Both the position numbers and the translations under genes were made by a program. Below the pieces are notes generated by a model. It searched no databases. It saw only the letters and a program-made list of their open reading frames with translations, and was not told the DNA's origin. From the NCBI GenBank assembly GCA_030584025.1, contig CP129487.1, forward strand, positions 4,059,001 through 4,123,000: 64,000 bases of DNA, written 5' to 3'. The number at the start of each line of letters is the position of its first letter. The first letter of the stretch is position 1. Shown here piece by piece: positions 7,519 to 16,607 of the stretch. This stretch comes from Cyclobacteriaceae bacterium (GTDB lineage Bacteria; Bacteroidota; Bacteroidia; Cytophagales; Cyclobacteriaceae).

Positions 7519-9129
7519 CTATTTGCGCTCAAATCGGGTGATTTTACGGGTTTCTACAGGCTTGCCATACTGTGTACGAACGCTTTGCAAAACAATGGGA
7601 TATTGGGCGCTTACGTATACCGTGCTTACGGCCGAATCAGGATGGTTGTAATACCGTTGCGTATACACATAAACAGAATCGAAACTCAAGGCTTCACTCA
7701 ACGCATAACGAGGTAAAACTTTATCCACACAGAGTTGATATTTTCCTTCACGGTTTTCACCATCCCAGCAAAAGCCGGGTTCATTGAACAGAATCATCTC
7801 TTTGTTGATGAACAGCACGTTGTTCTTTTTATACACCGGATGTATTTCATCCGGATCGATGGTGTTGCGTCTGTAAATCAACCACTCGCCACTCTGACTG
7901 CGAATTTGTTGTTTGGAAACGATGCGGTAAGTGGAACTGTCACCAGTGAGGTGATTAATTTTTGAATACGTTAATTCCAATACTTCCGTAGAGTCTTTAT
8001 TCAGATAGATAAGGGAGAACGGAATGAAAAAGAATACCGCCAGGAGATACACAAAACCGGTCAGCCTGTACCGCGTAGTGAGTCGGCCCATACCATTAGC
8101 CATGGCGATGGGTATGTCACGCAATATGGGTATTGGAAAAAATACGAGCACACCAATGAAGTTGAACAGAAAGTGTGCAATGGCGATGGTGATGGCGCTT
8201 GATGAACTTGAATTCAGGATGGCAGCAATGAAAGCTGTTACCGTAGTGCCGATGTTTGCCCCAAGAATAAACGGAACCGCTTTACGCAGCGTAATAATTT
8301 TTTGTGCCACAATCGGAACCACAACCGATGTGGTGATGGTGCTGGAGCGGATGGCTGCGGTAGTGGCTAATCCCCAGAAAAACGATTTGAATGTGTTCTT
8401 AAAAAAGAAGCGACTGAATTTTTCGGGTGAGCTGGCCATGAGCAAACCGGAGATCAGCTTGCGAAACAACAGAATAGAAACAAATAGTAGGGCGACTGAG
8501 AGCAGCGCCAGCAAAAATCCGCTTGGAATGGTATTCACCAAAAACTCAATCACCGGACTGAACCCACGAAAGGTAGGTGAGAAGGAGCCTGATGGTGTGG
8601 TGCTGCTGATGGTGAAAAAGTTTTCTGCAATCCAGCCGGCTAAATTGGATAGGATACCATTATAGTACTCCAACGGGAAGAGAATCGATACCGTTAGGAT
8701 GTTGAAAAAATCGTGGTACGTACCGGCTGCAATAGCGCGCCTGAATTCTTTTCGTTTATTGATAAACCCAAGCGAAACAATGGTGCTGGTAATGGTGGTG
8801 CCCACGTTGGCCCCCATAATAATCGGTATGGCGCTGTCGATGGTAATGGAACCGGAAGCCACCAAGGCTACCACCAGACTGGTGGCCGTGGAACTGCTTT
8901 GCAGCATGGCGGCAATCAGCAACCCGATAAATAATCCGGTAAAGGGATTGGATGTAGCCAATAGAATGGCTTCGGCAGCCGTTTTCCCCAGGTGTTGCAG
9001 GGATGAGATCATCAAATCAAGCGCAAATACAAACAGCACCAGCGTACCCAGTATGTACAGGATTTTTCTAATCCGATCCCAATACGGGGGTTGAGGTTGA
9101 AGTGGCGTTTGTGGAAGCGGTTGTTCCAA
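7519..9129 (-). CDS. Na/Pi cotransporter family protein
   Basis: A 536-residue inner-membrane protein of the Na+/phosphate symporter family. The duplicated family signature is visible: LQSSSTATSLVVALVASG with GANVGTTITST in the first half, and AAIRSSTITTSVVVPIVA with GANIGTTVTAF in the second. About eight to ten membrane segments occupy residues 15-375. A soluble C-terminal part of about 150 residues follows, without the PhoU-like helices seen in some members. It should import phosphate with sodium. It is separated from the holin operon by 64 bases and is on the same strand. Confidence 0.9.
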   Translation of the reverse strand: MEQPLPQTPLQPQPPYWDRIRKILYILGTLVLFVFALDLMISSLQHLGKTAAEAILLATSNPFTGLFIGLLIAAMLQSSSTATSLVVALVASGSITIDSAIPIIMGANVGTTITSTIVSLGFINKRKEFRRAIAAGTYHDFFNILTVSILFPLEYYNGILSNLAGWIAENFFTISSTTPSGSFSPTFRGFSPVIEFLVNTIPSGFLLALLSVALLFVSILLFRKLISGLLMASSPEKFSRFFFKNTFKSFFWGLATTAAIRSSTITTSVVVPIVAQKIITLRKAVPFILGANIGTTVTAFIAAILNSSSSSAITIAIAHFLFNFIGVLVFFPIPILRDIPIAMANGMGRLTTRYRLTGFVYLLAVFFFIPFSLIYLNKDSTEVLELTYSKINHLTGDSSTYRIVSKQQIRSQSGEWLIYRRNTIDPDEIHPVYKKNNVLFINKEMILFNEPGFCWDGENREGKYQLCVDKVLPRYALSEALSFDSVYVYTQRYYNHPDSAVSTVYVSAQYPIVLQSVRTQYGKPVETRKITRFERK

Positions 9130-9223
9130 GGTGTTGCTTTTGCTTAAATGTAGAAATCTATGAATTGAAAAATTACTGAAGTGTTAAATTTAATATGAAG
9201 AATTGAATCGGACACTTCTAAGT

Positions 9224-9961
9224 CTATCTCCGGAGGTTATAGACCCAAAGCTCAATTTGGTCACCATGCCGAACAGTATCACCAGGTAGTGGAAGTTGTC
9301 TTTGAATTGAATTTAAAAGCTTATTGTCATCCTGAACAGGATGAATCTTTGATGTTTCAAGATTTAAACCAAATATTAAAATTTCAGCATCCTCTAACTC
9401 CATTCCTGTAAAATCAGGTATAGGGAATTTGTCGGTTTGCATGCCAATTATAAGATCAATAAATGTTCCTTTTTTGATTTTTTCTCCAGCTGCCACAACA
9501 GAATCATTCACTTTAACTTCTATAACCGTATTATGTGCTATGTCTGGTTTGTATTCTATTGTGTTTATTTTTAGATCAAGGGATTTTATCTGCTGAAGCG
9601 CAAAATCAAGACTCATTCCTTTTAGAGCTGGCAAACTAACCACAGGTGGATTTTGTGAGTTTAATACCAGGTTAATCTTTCGGTTAATCTTAACTTTTTC
9701 ATTTGGTGATGGATATTGTTTTAAAACGGTTAACGGTTTTAAGTCCAAAGCATATGCGGAGTCGGAAATGTTGAAATCAAGATCTTTAGATTTCAGGAAA
9801 TTCTTTGCTTCTTCCAAACTCATTCCTTTTACATCTGGAACCGTAACCAGTTGATCTTTATTTGTTAGGGAGGGTAAGATTCTGTAAAAAAACGTGAATG
9901 AAAGGAGTCCGAGTATTCCTGAAACAAAAATAATAGTGAACAATAATTTTTTAAGAGACAT
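9224..9961 (-). CDS. PASTA domain-containing membrane-anchored protein
   Basis: A 245-residue protein with one N-terminal membrane segment (about 7-28) and three tandem PASTA domains outside. The repeats begin at VTVPDVKGMSLEEAKNFL, VSLPALKGMSLDFALQQI and FPIPDFTGMELEDAEILI, each ending in a xGxxV/I...LVLN- or DLIIG-like strand. PASTA domains bind peptidoglycan muropeptides and are typical of serine/threonine kinases and penicillin-binding proteins; no kinase or transpeptidase domain is present. It lies 10 bases downstream of the M20 amidohydrolase, so the two are an operon. Role in cell-wall sensing or anchoring is inferred. Confidence 0.88.
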   Translation of the reverse strand: MSLKKLLFTIIFVSGILGLLSFTFFYRILPSLTNKDQLVTVPDVKGMSLEEAKNFLKSKDLDFNISDSAYALDLKPLTVLKQYPSPNEKVKINRKINLVLNSQNPPVVSLPALKGMSLDFALQQIKSLDLKINTIEYKPDIAHNTVIEVKVNDSVVAAGEKIKKGTFIDLIIGMQTDKFPIPDFTGMELEDAEILIFGLNLETSKIHPVQDDNKLLNSIQRQLPLPGDTVRHGDQIELWVYNLRR

Positions 9962-9971
9962 AATTATAGGA

Positions 9972-11162
9972 TTATAGTCCCAACTCCTTCACCGCCATCC
10001 AGGCCATCAGTCCGGGTCCGATGGAGAGGGCATCTTCATCGATATTAAAAGTAGGGGTGTGCACATACGATGTTATGCCTTTGGCATCATTCCGTGTACC
10101 CAAACGATAGAAGGATGCCGGAATCGCTTGCGAATAATAAGCAAAATCCTCACTGCCTAAAGTCAGGTCAATGTCTACTACATTTTCTTTTCCTACATAT
10201 GCCTCGGCTGCCTGCCGGATGCGTTTGGTTACTTCAGGATTGTTTTGCAGAAACGGATAACCGTGTGAAATTTTTACTTCACATTTTCCGCCCATGCTTT
10301 CGGCTAGTGTTTCAGCCATAGTTTTTATTTTTTGAAGCCCTTCCTTGCGCCAGGTTTCATCCATCGCGCGAAACGTTCCGGCAATCGTTACTTCATTGGG
10401 GATGATGTTCGTGGCGCCATCGGCCACTACTTTCCCAAACGTCAGTACGGTAGGTTGTTTGGGTGAAGCATTGCGACTGATCACCTGCTGCAACGCAATG
10501 ATGATGTGTGAAGCAATCACCACCGGATCGATGGTTAGCTCGGGTGTGGCGCCATGCCCGCCTTTACCGATTACCCGTAAAAAAATTTCATCACTGCTGG
10601 CCATGTACATGCCTTCCCGAAAGCCAATCTTTCCCACCGGCAATAAGGGAAACACATGTTGCCCGATGATGGAAGCAGGCTTAGGATTCTCTAACACTCC
10701 TTCTTTGATCATGAATGAGGCACCCCCCGGATTTTTTTCTTCCCCCGGTTGAAAAATCAAACGCACGGTGCCCTCAAATTCATTTTTGATTTCGTTCAGG
10801 ATTCGTGCGGTGCCGAGCAGCGAAGACGTGTGCACATCATGTCCGCAAGCATGCATTACTCCAGCATTTTTCGATTTGTATGGAACTTCATTCGCTTCAT
10901 GAATCGGCAGAGCGTCCATATCCGCCCGGAGGGCTATTGTTTTTTTGTCTGGATTTTTTCCTTTGATTTCAGCTACAACGCCTGTGGTGGCAACACCTTC
11001 CGTGGGCGTTATGCCAAACGATTTAAGTTGAGTCGCAACATATTTTGCCGTGTTAAACTCCTGGTATGATAATTCAGGATTGGCGTGTATATGCCTGCGC
11101 ATGGTTACCACATCGGTAGCATATGCAGTTGAAAGCGACTTGATTTTTTCCAGCAGGTTCAT
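9972..11162 (-). CDS. M20 family metallo-amidohydrolase
   Basis: A 396-residue cytoplasmic enzyme of the M20D amidohydrolase group (IAA-amino-acid hydrolase / hippurate hydrolase / N-acetyl-L,L-diaminopimelate deacetylase-like). It has RRHIHANPELSYQEF at the N-terminus, the metal-site segments HACGHDVHTSSLLGTA and IFQPGEEKNPGGASFM, and late LGSEDFAYYSQAIP with PHxHTP-like SYVHTPTFNID. These enzymes remove acyl groups from amino acid nitrogen using two metal ions. No signal peptide is seen. It precedes the PASTA protein in the same transcript; the upstream spacer is palindrome-rich. Confidence 0.88.
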   Translation of the reverse strand: MNLLEKIKSLSTAYATDVVTMRRHIHANPELSYQEFNTAKYVATQLKSFGITPTEGVATTGVVAEIKGKNPDKKTIALRADMDALPIHEANEVPYKSKNAGVMHACGHDVHTSSLLGTARILNEIKNEFEGTVRLIFQPGEEKNPGGASFMIKEGVLENPKPASIIGQHVFPLLPVGKIGFREGMYMASSDEIFLRVIGKGGHGATPELTIDPVVIASHIIIALQQVISRNASPKQPTVLTFGKVVADGATNIIPNEVTIAGTFRAMDETWRKEGLQKIKTMAETLAESMGGKCEVKISHGYPFLQNNPEVTKRIRQAAEAYVGKENVVDIDLTLGSEDFAYYSQAIPASFYRLGTRNDAKGITSYVHTPTFNIDEDALSIGPGLMAWMAVKELGL

Positions 11163-11507
11163 CAGGTCAAAAATACATAACCGTATCCAAAGTGTTAACT
11201 ATGTATAATGATGATTGTCATGTCCAAAAGACCAATGGGCATTGTCGCCAAAATTCAAGCTCCGTAGGAGCGATTCTATTGGTAACAAAAAATAACGAGT
11301 GGATACCGTGCCGACTGGATCATGGCTATGAAATGGGTCTTCTGTCCGGCACGCTTTTACAACCGTTGATCAACGGTAGCACATCCCGCGCCATGAACGT
11401 TAACATTTCAAATATAAGGTATCTGTGGCGCGGAAACGGGCATTCATGGTAGCCCCGACCTCGCGGTTGGGGCTACCAAAATTACGCCCCTATGGGGCTG
11501 AAAAAAT
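11163..11507. repeat. Palindrome-rich intergenic region (REP/BIME-like)
   Basis: A 345-base spacer without a supportable gene. It holds several perfect or near-perfect palindromes: GCTCCGTAGGAGC at 11259-11271, ACCGTTGATCAACGGT at 11362-11377, CCGCGCCA / TGGCGCGG at 11386-11393 and 11426-11433, GGTAGCCCC / GGGGCTACC at 11448-11456 and 11469-11477, and GCCCCTATGGGGC at 11486-11498. Such short GC-rich hairpins in AT-richer spacers are typical of repeated extragenic palindromes. Their family cannot be confirmed from one window. Confidence 0.6.
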
Positions 11508-12029
11508 TCAATTCAATGAAATCTTATCGGGAATAAGAATGGCGTTCGGGAACGACTGCTTTATTTTTTCGTAATCTTTCTGCGCCTGCAGCCTGTTAAA
11601 ATACTTACCCACTTTTACGCGGAAGTTGGGTTGAAGGTACTGTACCTCAGCTTCCATTTCCGGGATGCGAATGGTGGCATCCTTCTTTGCGTTAAGCGCA
11701 TCTTCACGCCTGATTCCGTAGTATATCTGAATGGTAAAGCCATCAACCACCTTACGACTCAGGTTTAACCGGTCAATGCTGTCGAGTACGGCATCCACCT
11801 GTGCGTTTACGGTGAACTTCGGTTCAACATAAACGTTGGGATCACGTGTGCTGCCATCCTGTTTTAGGGTGTCAACGCTTGTTTCCGTTTCTTCAACTTT
11901 TGGCCGTAAACCCGAAAGGTCTTCATGGTATTTTCCTCCTTGTGTGGAGGTAGTAGTTTTCTGAGCAGGTTTACACCCTTCAAAAACCACAATTAAAACC
12001 AAGACACCGAAAAGGAGAAAGCGATTCAT
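11508..12029 (-). CDS. SPOR domain-containing lipoprotein
   Basis: The start is the ATG at 12027-12029, which overlaps the secA stop as TGATG; a start six codons upstream would lie inside secA. The 173-residue product begins with a lipoprotein signal (MNRFLLFGVLVLIVVFEGC) with the lipid cysteine at 19. The C-terminal part (about 90-173) fits a SPOR domain: FTIQIYYGIRREDALNAK near its start and VKVGKYFNRLQAQKDYEKI near its end. SPOR domains bind peptidoglycan stripped of stem peptides, often at division sites. The coupling to secA is translational; whether it has a functional link is unknown. Confidence 0.85.
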   Translation of the reverse strand: MNRFLLFGVLVLIVVFEGCKPAQKTTTSTQGGKYHEDLSGLRPKVEETETSVDTLKQDGSTRDPNVYVEPKFTVNAQVDAVLDSIDRLNLSRKVVDGFTIQIYYGIRREDALNAKKDATIRIPEMEAEVQYLQPNFRVKVGKYFNRLQAQKDYEKIKQSFPNAILIPDKISLN

Positions 12030-15000
12030 CAGTCGATAATTATGCAACGGTTATTTAAAACGTCTTCTTCTACTTTTTTGTATTTCACATCCCGCAAGAT
12101 ACGACCATCCGTATACTGTACCGACACTTTATCGTTTCGGTTGGCCACTTTTTCTGATTTGGCCGGCATCACTTTTTCCTGTGGAGGCCTTCCGGTTGCG
12201 GCAGGCTGCTGATTTCCACCGCCACTCAACAGCGAGCGCGATTCTTCTTTCTGCTCATTGAACCGTTGCCGGCTCCGTGAGCGGGCTTCTTCAACTTGTC
12301 CGGCTTCCTGTGCAGGGATATCGGCCTTCATCAGGAAGGAGATGGTTTCTTCGTTCACTTTGCCGATGAAGCGTTTGAACAACTCAAAGCCCTCGAACTT
12401 ATAAATCAACAACGGATCTTTCTGTTCGTACACGGCCGTTTGCACGGATTGTTTCAAATCGTCCATGTCGCGCAGGTGTTCCTTCCAAAGCTGATCGATG
12501 ATGGCAAGCGTGATCATCTTCTCCATCGAGCGCGTTAACTCTGCGTTATTGGTGTCTACGGCTTTTTTGAGGTTGGCAACTACGCCAATATTTTTTGAGC
12601 CATCCGAGAAGGGCACCAGAATATTTTCAACGGTTGCTCCACGGGTTTTGTGAATCTCTTTGATTACAGGTAAAGCTTTGTCGGCAACGAGTTTGTTTTT
12701 CTTACGGTAATGCTCCAACGCTTTTGTGTACAGATCATCAGCAAGATTTGCTTCGCTTCCTTTTTCAAAATCTTCTTTGCTGATTTCGTAATCGAGGCCT
12801 AATACACTCAATGCATTTAACCGTAGACTTTCATAATCATTCGCTGCCTTGGCGTTGCTCACCATCTCTTCGGTAATGTCGTTGAGCATGTTCAGAATGT
12901 CCAACTCCAGACGTTCACCATACAGCGCATTTCTTCTGCGCTTGTAAATTACTTCGCGCTGCGAGTTCATCACGTTATCGTATTCCAACAAGCGCTTACG
13001 AATGCCGAAGTTGTTTTCCTCAACTTTTTTCTGCGCGCGTTCAATGGAACTCGTTACCATCGAATGCTGAATCACTTCGCCTTCCTTCAAGCCAAGACGG
13101 TCCATCACACGCGCAATGCGTTCCGGCATGAACAAACGCATCAGGTTATCTTCCAGTGAAACATAGAACTGTGAAGTTCCGGGGTCACCCTGGCGACCTG
13201 AACGACCGCGCAACTGGCGGTCAACCCTGCGCGATTCGTGGCGCTCGGTACCGATAATGGCCAAACCACCAGCAGCCCGCGATTCTGGCGTAAGCTTGAT
13301 ATCCGTACCACGACCAGCCATGTTGGTGGCGATGGTTACAGTGCCCGGCTTACCAGCTTCAGCCACAATATCGGCTTCGCGTTGGTGTTGTTTGGCGTTC
13401 AATACCTGGTGTTTGATCTTCCGGATCTGCAACATGCGGCTTACCAGTTCTGAAATTTCAACAGAAGTAGTACCCACCAATACAGGTCGGCCTTGTTCGG
13501 TCAGTTTTACAATTTCATCGGCTACTGCATTGAATTTTTCACGGACAGTTTTGTAAACCAGGTCATCCTGATCTTTTCGTGTTATCGGACGGTTGGTTGG
13601 AATGGTCACCACATCCAACTTGTAAATGTCCCAGAATTCTCCAGCTTCCGTTTCGGCAGTACCGGTCATACCCGCAAGTTTGTGGTACATCCGGAAATAG
13701 TTTTGCAAGGTGATGGTGGCGTAGGTTTGGGTGGCATCTTCCACCTTCACATTTTCTTTTGCCTCAATGGCCTGGTGCAGCCCATCGGAATAACGTCTGC
13801 CATCCAACACACGACCGGTTTGCTCGTCAACAATTTTTACTTTGCCGTCAACAATGATGTATTCCGTATCTTTTTCAAACAGCGTATATGCTTTCAATAA
13901 TTGGTTTACACTGTGAATGCGTTGCGATTTTACCTGGTAGTCGCGGATGATCGCTTCTTTTTTCTGAAAGCGATCTGCATCGTTTAGTGAAAGATCTTTT
14001 TCGAGTTTGTTTAACTCGGTACCGATCTCCGGCATGATAAAGAACTTCGGATCTTCCCCTTCACCGGTAATCAGGTCAATACCTTTTTCGGTAAGCTCCA
14101 CGCTATTGTCTTTTTCATCGATGATGAAGTACAACGGCTTGTCCGCTTCCGGCATGTTGCGTTTGTTATCCTGCAGGTAGAAGTTTTCGGTTTTTTGCAG
14201 AACGGCTTTAATACCGGTTTCGCTTAAGTATTTGATAAGGGGTTTGTTTTTAGGCAAGCCGCGGAACGCGCGGAACAAGGCGAGGCCGCCATCTTTTTCA
14301 TTGCCTTCTGCAATTTGTTTTTTAGCCTGGATCAGGTATTCAGCTACTAATTTTTTCTGGGCTTCTACCAGTTTAAAAATGCGTGGCTTCAGGTCGTAGA
14401 ATTCGTGCTCATCACCTTTTGGTATCGGACCGGAAATGATCAGCGGAGTACGGGCTTCGTCAATCAACACGCTGTCCACCTCATCCACCATGGCGAAATG
14501 GTGTCCACGCTGTACGAGTTCCTGCGGATCGCGTGCCATGTTATCGCGCAAGTAGTCGAAACCAAATTCGTTGTTGGTACCGTAAGTAATATCGGCCAGG
14601 TAAGCATTTCTGCGGGCGATGGAGTTTGGCTCGTGCTTATCAACACAATCTACACGCATGCCATGAAACTGGAATAATGGAGCCATCCACTCGCTATCAC
14701 GAACGGAGAGGTAGTTGTTTACCGTAACTACGTGCACGCCTCTGCGGGCAAGTGCATTCAAAAATGCAGGGAAGGTGGCCACTAACGTTTTTCCTTCACC
14801 GGTTGCCATTTCGGCAATCTTGCCTTCATGCAATACAATACCGCCTATGATTTGCACATCGTAGTGCACCATGTCCCAGGTAATCAGGTTTCCGGCTGCT
14901 ATCCACTGGTTGTGCCACAGGGCTTTGTCACCTTCAATTTTTATGTGCTGGAATTTGGCCGCAAACTCGCGGTCCATGTCGTTAGCGGTAACTTCAATAA

Positions 15001-15379
15001 CGCTGTTTTCTTTAAAGCGTCTGGCGGTTTCGCGTATAATGGCGAAGGCTTTTGGTAAAACTTTTAGTAATACCTTTTCCAGTTCCTTATTCCGGTCTTG
15101 CTCCAGTTTGTCTATCTCCGCGAAGATGGATTCCTTTTCGCTGATGTTGAGTTCAGGATTTTCTTCGATTCGTTTGTGGAGTGCCGCCAGTTGATCATCT
15201 ATATCTTTCAGAAAGGCGTTGATTTCTTCCTGTACCTGTTGGGTTTGCTCCCGCAACTGGTCGTTGGTTAACGCCCCAAGTTTGCTTTCTTCCTGCTTGG
15301 TTTGTTCCACCAGCGGCATGATGCGCTTAATGTCCTTTTCTGATTTGGTACCGAAGATTTTCGCAATGAATTTTAACAT
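12029..15379 (-). CDS. secA: Preprotein translocase subunit SecA
   Basis: A 1116-residue ATPase that drives protein export through SecYEG. The start is the ATG at 15377-15379 (MLKFIAKIFGTKSEKD); the longer open frame upstream is not typical of SecA. Visible are the Walker A MATGEGKT (191-198), YGTNNEFGFDYLRDN, the DEAD-box-like VDEVDSVLIDEARTPL, AGMTGTA, IATNMAGRGTDI and GRSGRQGDPG. It is over 200 residues longer than E. coli SecA, mainly through an N-terminal charged helical insert (about 40-105) and an expanded region after the second motif. The usual C-terminal zinc-binding cysteines are absent; the chain ends NNRCIIID. A SPOR lipoprotein gene overlaps its stop. Confidence 0.97.
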   Translation of the reverse strand: MLKFIAKIFGTKSEKDIKRIMPLVEQTKQEESKLGALTNDQLREQTQQVQEEINAFLKDIDDQLAALHKRIEENPELNISEKESIFAEIDKLEQDRNKELEKVLLKVLPKAFAIIRETARRFKENSVIEVTANDMDREFAAKFQHIKIEGDKALWHNQWIAAGNLITWDMVHYDVQIIGGIVLHEGKIAEMATGEGKTLVATFPAFLNALARRGVHVVTVNNYLSVRDSEWMAPLFQFHGMRVDCVDKHEPNSIARRNAYLADITYGTNNEFGFDYLRDNMARDPQELVQRGHHFAMVDEVDSVLIDEARTPLIISGPIPKGDEHEFYDLKPRIFKLVEAQKKLVAEYLIQAKKQIAEGNEKDGGLALFRAFRGLPKNKPLIKYLSETGIKAVLQKTENFYLQDNKRNMPEADKPLYFIIDEKDNSVELTEKGIDLITGEGEDPKFFIMPEIGTELNKLEKDLSLNDADRFQKKEAIIRDYQVKSQRIHSVNQLLKAYTLFEKDTEYIIVDGKVKIVDEQTGRVLDGRRYSDGLHQAIEAKENVKVEDATQTYATITLQNYFRMYHKLAGMTGTAETEAGEFWDIYKLDVVTIPTNRPITRKDQDDLVYKTVREKFNAVADEIVKLTEQGRPVLVGTTSVEISELVSRMLQIRKIKHQVLNAKQHQREADIVAEAGKPGTVTIATNMAGRGTDIKLTPESRAAGGLAIIGTERHESRRVDRQLRGRSGRQGDPGTSQFYVSLEDNLMRLFMPERIARVMDRLGLKEGEVIQHSMVTSSIERAQKKVEENNFGIRKRLLEYDNVMNSQREVIYKRRRNALYGERLELDILNMLNDITEEMVSNAKAANDYESLRLNALSVLGLDYEISKEDFEKGSEANLADDLYTKALEHYRKKNKLVADKALPVIKEIHKTRGATVENILVPFSDGSKNIGVVANLKKAVDTNNAELTRSMEKMITLAIIDQLWKEHLRDMDDLKQSVQTAVYEQKDPLLIYKFEGFELFKRFIGKVNEETISFLMKADIPAQEAGQVEEARSRSRQRFNEQKEESRSLLSGGGNQQPAATGRPPQEKVMPAKSEKVANRNDKVSVQYTDGRILRDVKYKKVEEDVLNNRCIIID

Positions 15380-15578
15380 ATCGTAACGTAGTCCTAAAGT
15401 TCTGTGCCCGCTTGTACAGACTACGGGCAAAAGAGCGTCAAAGTTAATTTGTTTTTCGTGACCTGCCTACCGGCAAGTGCGTTTGCGGGGTGCAATAATG
15501 GCTCCAAATGGCGTTTAAAAGAGCATTTTCGGATATGAGCACCCATTTTGGCAGGCATCAGCCCGAAAATGGCAGGTA

Positions 15579-16355
15579 TCAGAACTCGAAAACGCCCTCG
15601 AATACTTTTTTGGCAGGGCCATTCAGGTAAATGTGGGAGAAGATTGGGGTACCTGATTGTTCAAATTCAACCGATAATTCACCGCCCAGTGTTTTAACCG
15701 TTACCGGTGATGTGTACCCTTGGCGGGATGCGGCCAGCGCTGCAGCGGTAACGCCTGTACCGCATGATAGCGTTTCGTTTTCTACACCACGTTCATAGGT
15801 GCGCACAAAAATGGTGTTGTTGGGCTGAAGCTCAACAAAGTTCACGTTGGTTCCACCTTGTGCCTCAAACTGTTTGTCGTAGCGAAGTTTTCTTCCTTCT
15901 TCAAAAACGGGATATTGACCAACATCATCAACAAAACAAATCAGGTGAGGCGAACCCGTGTTGATGAAGAGGTTTGTGCCAATTTCTTTCACTTCACTCA
16001 CATCATTCATGTGCAACCGAATTTTTCCGGTCGATTGAAGTTCCGCATCGTGCAGGCCATCATATGCATGAAAAGAAGTTTTGCCGTTAATCAAGCCCAG
16101 CGTAGAAGCAAATTGCACGGCTGCGCGGCTGCCATTTCCGCAGAGGCTTTGGGAACCATCACTGTTGTAGTAGTTGAGGTTGAAATCCGTGGAAGAATGT
16201 TTTTCGATCAGGATTAGTCCATCGGCACCAATGCCAAACTTACGGTCGCATATTTTTTTGATCTGATCAACAGAAAATGAAAATGCTCCTGATCGGTTAT
16301 CAACCAGGATAAAATCATTACCCGTAGCCTGGTATTTATGGAAAGGAATTTTCAT
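15579..16355 (-). CDS. dapF: Diaminopimelate epimerase
   Basis: A 258-residue cytoplasmic enzyme that converts L,L- to meso-diaminopimelate for lysine and peptidoglycan synthesis. Both catalytic cysteines are visible in their motifs: SLCGNGSRAAVQFA near residue 70 and ETLSCGTGVTAAALA near 195. The N-terminal FHKYQATGNDFILVDNR is the family signature. Length fits the family. It lies 13 bases downstream of the DUF4834 gene and in the same direction as carB, so carB, DUF4834 and dapF look like one transcript. A short direct repeat (TGGCAGG-YATCAG) overlaps its stop. Confidence 0.96.
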   Translation of the reverse strand: MKIPFHKYQATGNDFILVDNRSGAFSFSVDQIKKICDRKFGIGADGLILIEKHSSTDFNLNYYNSDGSQSLCGNGSRAAVQFASTLGLINGKTSFHAYDGLHDAELQSTGKIRLHMNDVSEVKEIGTNLFINTGSPHLICFVDDVGQYPVFEEGRKLRYDKQFEAQGGTNVNFVELQPNNTIFVRTYERGVENETLSCGTGVTAAALAASRQGYTSPVTVKTLGGELSVEFEQSGTPIFSHIYLNGPAKKVFEGVFEF

Positions 16356-16368
16356 GGCGATAGAGAGG

Positions 16369-16587
16369 TTATTTTACCTCTTCGTAATCCACATATTCTC
16401 CACCTTTAAAGCCTTTGCGCTTTTCTTTCGGTGGAGCCGAATCGATGTTTACATTACCTCCAGCACGTTTATTCAGGTCGTTTGGATCAGAATACCCCTG
16501 CTTTACGCTGCCTACAAATACACGGAACAGCCCGAGTTTGTAGAGCACGTAGAAAATAAGGACGAATAGGAGGAGTATTCTAAGCAT
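16369..16587 (-). CDS. DUF4834 family small membrane protein
   Basis: A 72-residue protein with one N-terminal membrane segment (LLLFVLIFYVLYKLGLF) followed by a polar, basic tail ending GGEYVDYEEVK. This is the usual look of the DUF4834 family, small Bacteroidota membrane proteins with no known role. It sits between carB (20 bases) and dapF (13 bases), probably in the same transcript. Confidence 0.75.
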   Translation of the reverse strand: MLRILLLFVLIFYVLYKLGLFRVFVGSVKQGYSDPNDLNKRAGGNVNIDSAPPKEKRKGFKGGEYVDYEEVK

Positions 16588-16607
16588 TTCAGTAAAGCTA
16601 CTTCTTT

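Noticed and set aside
8024..8665. Plus-strand open frame opposite the Na/Pi symporter gene
   Set aside because: Low-complexity Met/Ala/Val-rich reading caused by the membrane-protein codons on the other strand.
15405..15429. SecM-like or regulatory leader upstream of secA (TGCCCG / CGGGCA stem)
   Set aside because: Only a 6-base stem with a long loop and no leader peptide that I can support.
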